The notes beneath the pieces are model-generated. The model was not told the DNA's origin. It did no database searches and saw only the letters and a list, made by a program, of their open reading frames with translations. From contig JAKSNK010000007.1 of NCBI GenBank assembly GCA_024399835.1, positions 21,540 through 85,539 on the forward strand: a stretch of 64,000 nt of DNA, read 5' to 3'. Position 1 is the first letter of the stretch, and each line of letters begins with the position of its first letter. The translations under genes were made by a program, and so were the position numbers. This document shows positions 60,441-64,000 of this stretch, one piece after another. The stretch is from Paludibacteraceae bacterium (GTDB lineage: Bacteria; Bacteroidota; Bacteroidia; Bacteroidales; Paludibacteraceae).

Positions 60441-63400
60441 ATGAAACACACTCAAAATTTACTGCAAATGATTGCGAAGACGATAGGGGGGGGTAGATTA
60501 ACCTCTTCGTACTCAATTGTCAAGCATTTTTCATCTTCACGGGCGGCTTCTTTGTATCAATTGTATCAAAGGGTCGCTTTTGTGTTGTTAGCTATTTTAC
60601 CGGGTTTTTGCCGACGGCGAGCCGACGGCGAACCGACGGCGAAAGCCGCCGTTAACGACCCGTTGACCATTTCTGGCAACCACCAATCCGCTTCGGTTCA
60701 CCGATTCACCGGTTCACCGGTTTACCGTTTTTCCGTGTCTTTGCCGACGGTCGACCGACGGTCGAATTATACATTGAGCCACTCTTGTGCTCCTCAAACC
60801 GTCAATCTTTGTCTCCCCCTCCGAAGGGGGACTAAGGGGGTCTTTCACCGCAACCTTAACCGTGTCGCCACCCTCCTCTTCGTCCTCCTTCTCGGCATAG
60901 GCAATATGTGGGGAGAAACAGTAACAAAAATTGAATTTAAGAATTCGGGTAATTTAACGCAAGGATATACTTATGCTGCAACAGTATCGGATGACGCTAA
61001 TTTGTTAATGAATAGTGAAGCATATTATGGTTCTTCAAATGGCACTGGTCAAAATTCAGGAAATACATACATATATCGTTTAGCAGTTGCCTTTGAGTTG
61101 AAATCGGCTGCAACTATACAAATCGATTTGCCATTAGCTAGTAACAACAAAAACTATACATTTGTGACTTATTCAGGAACGGAGGCTTACAACACCCTGT
61201 TCAAAAATACGGCAAATGCCAATCCCGCTATCACTATCAATGCTTGTGCTGTATCATATAAAAATGAAACGAGTGGTATAAAAAAGACAATATATGATAC
61301 ATATGGTTCAAAAACATATAAAAACTTGCTTTTGTATGACGGTCCAGTATTAACTGTATTGGGAACTGTTTCTGGAACGGCTACAAAAAACCAACCGATA
61401 TCTGAAACATTAAAATATTCGTCCACTGCAACTGTTTTTCCAGCAGGTTACTATGCTCTGTATTTAGATTATGGAAGTTCAACAGGTCGTATAGGTTCTT
61501 TAACTTTAAAAGCTGTTGAAATTGGCTACACTGTTACCTATAATGCTAACGGCGCAACTTCGGGTGATGTTCCAACAGATGGTACAAAATATGAAAAGAA
61601 TGCCGATGTGACTGTACTTGGCAATACAGCTCAAAATCCGTTGGTAAAAACTGGTTATAATTTTGATGGTTGGAATACAAAAGCAGATGGTACTGGTACT
61701 GATTATTCCGCAGGTTCTACATTCAGCATTTCTGCCAACACCACCCTCTATGCTAAGTGGACTGAGGTACAATGTACATCTACAACATTGTCTATTGCAG
61801 CAGGATCTAATACCCTAAGTCGTACAGGTTCGTCTGTTACAACTACGATTACGCCAACTTTGGGTGACAATACAAGTTCAGTTGTTTATGGAGTGTATTC
61901 TGATAATGCTTGTACTTCCACCGCTTCGGGTGCTAGTATTAGTGGCACAACATTTACAGCTACGGAGGGTGGAACCTATTATGTTCGCGCTACGCAGGTG
62001 TTTGATGGTACCTATTGCGCCACAACCTCTAATGTGGTAGAAATCACAGTTACAGTTCCGGTTTCCAGCATTTCCCTAAATAAAACTTCCACTTCTATTG
62101 CAGAAGGTAAATCCGAAACATTGACAGCTACTGTTAATCCAAGTGATGCCACTAACAAAAATGTCACTTGGTCTTCTAATGCTGAAAGCGTCGCTACTGT
62201 AGATGCTAATGGTAAAGTTACTGGTGTTGGTGTAGGTACAGCCACAATTACCGTCAAATCTGTAGCGGACGAGTCAAAAACCGCCACTTGTACCGTGACT
62301 GTCATCGAGGGAGTTTTTACAGACAATATAGTTTGGAAAACAGGTAGCGGCTATACTGGTTGTGTAGAAAACCCTGGTTCTGCAACAACTTCGACAAACT
62401 TCTCTACATCTACTATTACTGGCGCCAGTGGGATGGATCGCCCAACCAATGCAGGTGATACATGGCAAATAACTATCAATGCAAAAGAGGGATATGTAAT
62501 TCAAAGCATTTGTATTTACGGTAAGGCAGAAAGTACAGGTGGTGATACATATTACTACGGATGGGATAGTGATGTATCATCTACTACTACTGGTTATGGC
62601 GAAGGTAAGGTTACATATGAAGCCCCCGCTAATGGTGCACAGAAATTCACATTTAAATATACGGCAAACTATGCAGCGTCAGAAAAGAAGGGTGGTGTTT
62701 ATTGGCGTAATGCACTAGTCACTTTGAAAAAAGCTCCCAAAACTTTCACCGTCACTTTCGACACGCAAGGTGGTTCCACAGTTGGTTCTCTTACTGAACC
62801 TTCTGTAGGTGCAGGTATTATATTACCTGCTGCTCCTACCAAAAACGGCTACACCTTCAAGGGTTGGTATGCTGCTGCAACAGGTGGTGAACCCGTAGGC
62901 GCTGTCGGTAGTAACTACAAACCATCTTCCAACTGCACCCTCTACGCTCAGTGGACTGCCATTGTATATGATATTACTTATTATGCAGAGAAAGATTTCG
63001 CCTGCGAGAAAACTTTGGATTATTTAGAGCCAAAGAAATATACTATTGAAACCACTACTCCTTTCCCAACTACTGCTACTAAAACAGGATACACCTTTGA
63101 GAAATGGTGGAAATATAGTAATAGCGAATGGAAAGAAGCACCTGAAACCCCAAAAGGCTACTATGGCAACTTTAAATTATACGCTTCTTGGATTATCAAC
63201 ACCTACACCGTCTCTGCCTCTGTAGCACAAGCATCAGACGGTTGGGGTACTGTTAGCCCAGCACAAGTGGAGAATGTCGCTCACGAATCTTCTATCGCTG
63301 CTGATGGTAATCTGTTGAAGATAAACGGCGAAACCGCTATCACCGCTACTCCTACTGCTCAATCTCCACAATATGATTACGCTTTCAAAGAGTGGACAGG

Positions 63401-64000
63401 TATTCCTGCTGGTGGTCAAGTACTAGAGGCAACCACAGTCACCGCTTCCTTCACGCAAACCGCGCGCACGTACAATATTACATATAATAAGAACGATGGT
63501 GAATGGGTAGGTGATGAACCGTCCACGACCTACACCTATGGCGTAGGTGCTACTCTGCCTACTAGTGAGGACATCACTCGTGATGACGGCGCCACTTTCT
63601 TGGGTTGGTTTGATAATGAGAGTCTTGAAGGTACTGCTATTACTAAAATAGACGAAGACGCCACTGGCGATAAAGAATTCTATGCTAGTTGGACTGACAA
63701 AGCTACCTACACCATTACTTACGACATGAATGGTCACGGCACTGCTATTGATCCTACTACAGTCATAGAAGGCAACCAATGGACTGCCCCTGAAGATCCT
63801 ACCGAAACAGGTTACACCTTCGACGGTTGGAAACGCGCAGCAGAGACTGGTGATGAAACACTCTATAAACATGGTGATACTGGTTTCACTCCTGAATCTG
63901 ATGAAACCCTCACTGCCCAGTGGACTGCTGTGTCTTACACCATTACTTACACCAATACTTATGATGTAGAGCATAGCAATCCTGCTACATATACTATCGA
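60441..64000 (+). CDS. Large secreted surface protein with InlB B-repeats and a Big2 domain (3' end beyond window)
   Basis: Open from ATG 60441 to the right edge without a stop (1186 codons). Residues 1-140 are atypical and partly encoded by dispersed repeats (see 60486, 60602, 60736). A signal peptide then appears in VATLLFVLLLGIGNMWG (about 142-158), cleaved before ETVTKIEF. Next: an unknown beta domain (159-362), a first InlB/Listeria-Bacteroides repeat (363-440, YTVTYNANG ... LYAKW), a Big2 Ig-like domain (about 539-621, SISLNKTSTSIAEG), another beta domain (622-768), and five or more InlB repeats (from 769, 843, 921, 1011, 1088; a seventh begins near 1164). The family is a surface or adhesin-like type. 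The C-terminal sorting signal is outside the window. Confidence 0.85.
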   Translation, partial: MKHTQNLLQMIAKTIGGGRLTSSYSIVKHFSSSRAASLYQLYQRVAFVLLAILPGFCRRRADGEPTAKAAVNDPLTISGNHQSASVHRFTGSPVYRFSVSLPTVDRRSNYTLSHSCAPQTVNLCLPLRRGTKGVFHRNLNRVATLLFVLLLGIGNMWGETVTKIEFKNSGNLTQGYTYAATVSDDANLLMNSEAYYGSSNGTGQNSGNTYIYRLAVAFELKSAATIQIDLPLASNNKNYTFVTYSGTEAYNTLFKNTANANPAITINACAVSYKNETSGIKKTIYDTYGSKTYKNLLLYDGPVLTVLGTVSGTATKNQPISETLKYSSTATVFPAGYYALYLDYGSSTGRIGSLTLKAVEIGYTVTYNANGATSGDVPTDGTKYEKNADVTVLGNTAQNPLVKTGYNFDGWNTKADGTGTDYSAGSTFSISANTTLYAKWTEVQCTSTTLSIAAGSNTLSRTGSSVTTTITPTLGDNTSSVVYGVYSDNACTSTASGASISGTTFTATEGGTYYVRATQVFDGTYCATTSNVVEITVTVPVSSISLNKTSTSIAEGKSETLTATVNPSDATNKNVTWSSNAESVATVDANGKVTGVGVGTATITVKSVADESKTATCTVTVIEGVFTDNIVWKTGSGYTGCVENPGSATTSTNFSTSTITGASGMDRPTNAGDTWQITINAKEGYVIQSICIYGKAESTGGDTYYYGWDSDVSSTTTGYGEGKVTYEAPANGAQKFTFKYTANYAASEKKGGVYWRNALVTLKKAPKTFTVTFDTQGGSTVGSLTEPSVGAGIILPAAPTKNGYTFKGWYAAATGGEPVGAVGSNYKPSSNCTLYAQWTAIVYDITYYAEKDFACEKTLDYLEPKKYTIETTTPFPTTATKTGYTFEKWWKYSNSEWKEAPETPKGYYGNFKLYASWIINTYTVSASVAQASDGWGTVSPAQVENVAHESSIAADGNLLKINGETAITATPTAQSPQYDYAFKEWTGIPAGGQVLEATTVTASFTQTARTYNITYNKNDGEWVGDEPSTTYTYGVGATLPTSEDITRDDGATFLGWFDNESLEGTAITKIDEDATGDKEFYASWTDKATYTITYDMNGHGTAIDPTTVIEGNQWTAPEDPTETGYTFDGWKRAAETGDETLYKHGDTGFTPESDETLTAQWTAVSYTITYTNTYDVEHSNPATYTI
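60486..60493 (+). repeat. G8 homopolymer tract at codons 16-18 of the surface-protein gene
   Basis: Reads ATA, eight G, TAGATTA. With eight G the frame continues (GGG GGG GGT AGA); nine G gives TAG at once; seven G gives GTA GAT TAA. Candidate slippage switch. Confidence 0.7.
60602..60643. repeat. GC-rich mini-repeat, copy in the surface-protein gene (1)
   Basis: GGGTTTTTGCCGACGGCGAG then two more CCGACGGCGA units. Translated as CRRRADGEPTA. Confidence 0.85.
60736..60770. repeat. GC-rich mini-repeat, copy in the surface-protein gene (2)
   Basis: TGTCTTTGCCGACGG then TCGACCGACGGTCGAATTA; about 35 nt identical to 7603-7637. Translated as SLPTVDRRSNY, close to LPTVDRRS in the ileS insert, so the same reading phase is used in both genes. 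Confidence 0.88.

Noticed and set aside
61187-63974. Several 60-180 codon frames on the minus strand near the right edge
   Set aside because: They are antisense to the continuous plus-strand frame from 60441, which has clear InlB and Big2 domains.

Overview
The window looks like a chromosomal segment of an uncultured member of the Bacteroidales (Bacteroidota). Evidence: almost every visible promoter has the Bacteroidota form TTTG, a spacer of 19-20 nt, then TAnnTTTG. Ribosomal protein S16 carries the long Ala/Glu/Lys tail typical of the phylum, there is a GldB homologue, a PorT-type barrel, a SusC-like receptor with an N-terminal carboxypeptidase-regulatory-like domain, and a eukaryote-like IleRS. 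Neither tRNA gene encodes its 3' CCA, and a CCA-adding enzyme gene is present.

Layout. 1-7.5 kb (+): end of a polyamine ABC operon (potB, potC, and a potD whose product carries a C-terminal membrane anchor) running without gaps into a large TPR protein and a beta-barrel protein. 7.7-18.8 kb (+): a long co-directional run of information and envelope genes: cca, cysS, yraN, mnmG, uvrC, tsaE, a DUF3316-like protein, an S41 peptidase, a LolD-like ATPase and gldB. A parS-like palindrome lies between mnmG and uvrC. 19-20.6 kb (+): a Cys/His/Lys-rich secreted protein, a lipoprotein gene lying between two 80-bp direct repeats that each carry a promoter, and tRNA-Ala. 20.6-28 kb (-): an RND/MMPL exporter, and a feoB / 49-aa Cys-rich protein / TonB receptor operon. 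28.4-35 kb (+): an SH3-domain membrane protein and the rod-shape cluster mreBCD-mrdA-rodA. 35-39.7 kb (-): a polysaccharide cluster (Wzy-like polymerase and four glycosyltransferases). 39.8-41.2 kb (-): rpsP and a HAD phosphatase. 41.3-50.4 kb (+): ileS, a lipoprotein, an AsmA-like protein and an M3 metallopeptidase. 50.5-54.4 kb: a thiamine cluster (thiM-thiE-thiD) behind a TPP riboswitch, with a 546-bp inverted-repeat-bounded insertion between thiE and thiD. 55-57.5 kb (+): tRNA-Glu, rpsT and a CoA transferase. 57.5-60.4 kb: intergenic DNA built from recurring blocks around an AAA-14/DUF4143 ATPase gene. 60.4 kb to the right edge (+): the first 1186 codons of a large secreted InlB-B-repeat/Big2 surface protein, open at the window edge.

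The most notable signals are non-genic. A GC-rich repeat family with a roughly 10-bp unit occurs between genes, inside the coding sequence of ileS, and twice in the 5' part of the surface-protein gene. A tract of eight G near the start of that gene would put it out of frame with either a one-base gain or loss, as in a phase-variable switch. Blocks of 100-340 bp, including a family of long hairpins with shared ends, are repeated between 54.4 and 60.1 kb. The feoB product lacks the switch/G3 part of its G domain. No transposase, CRISPR array, phage gene or rRNA was found.
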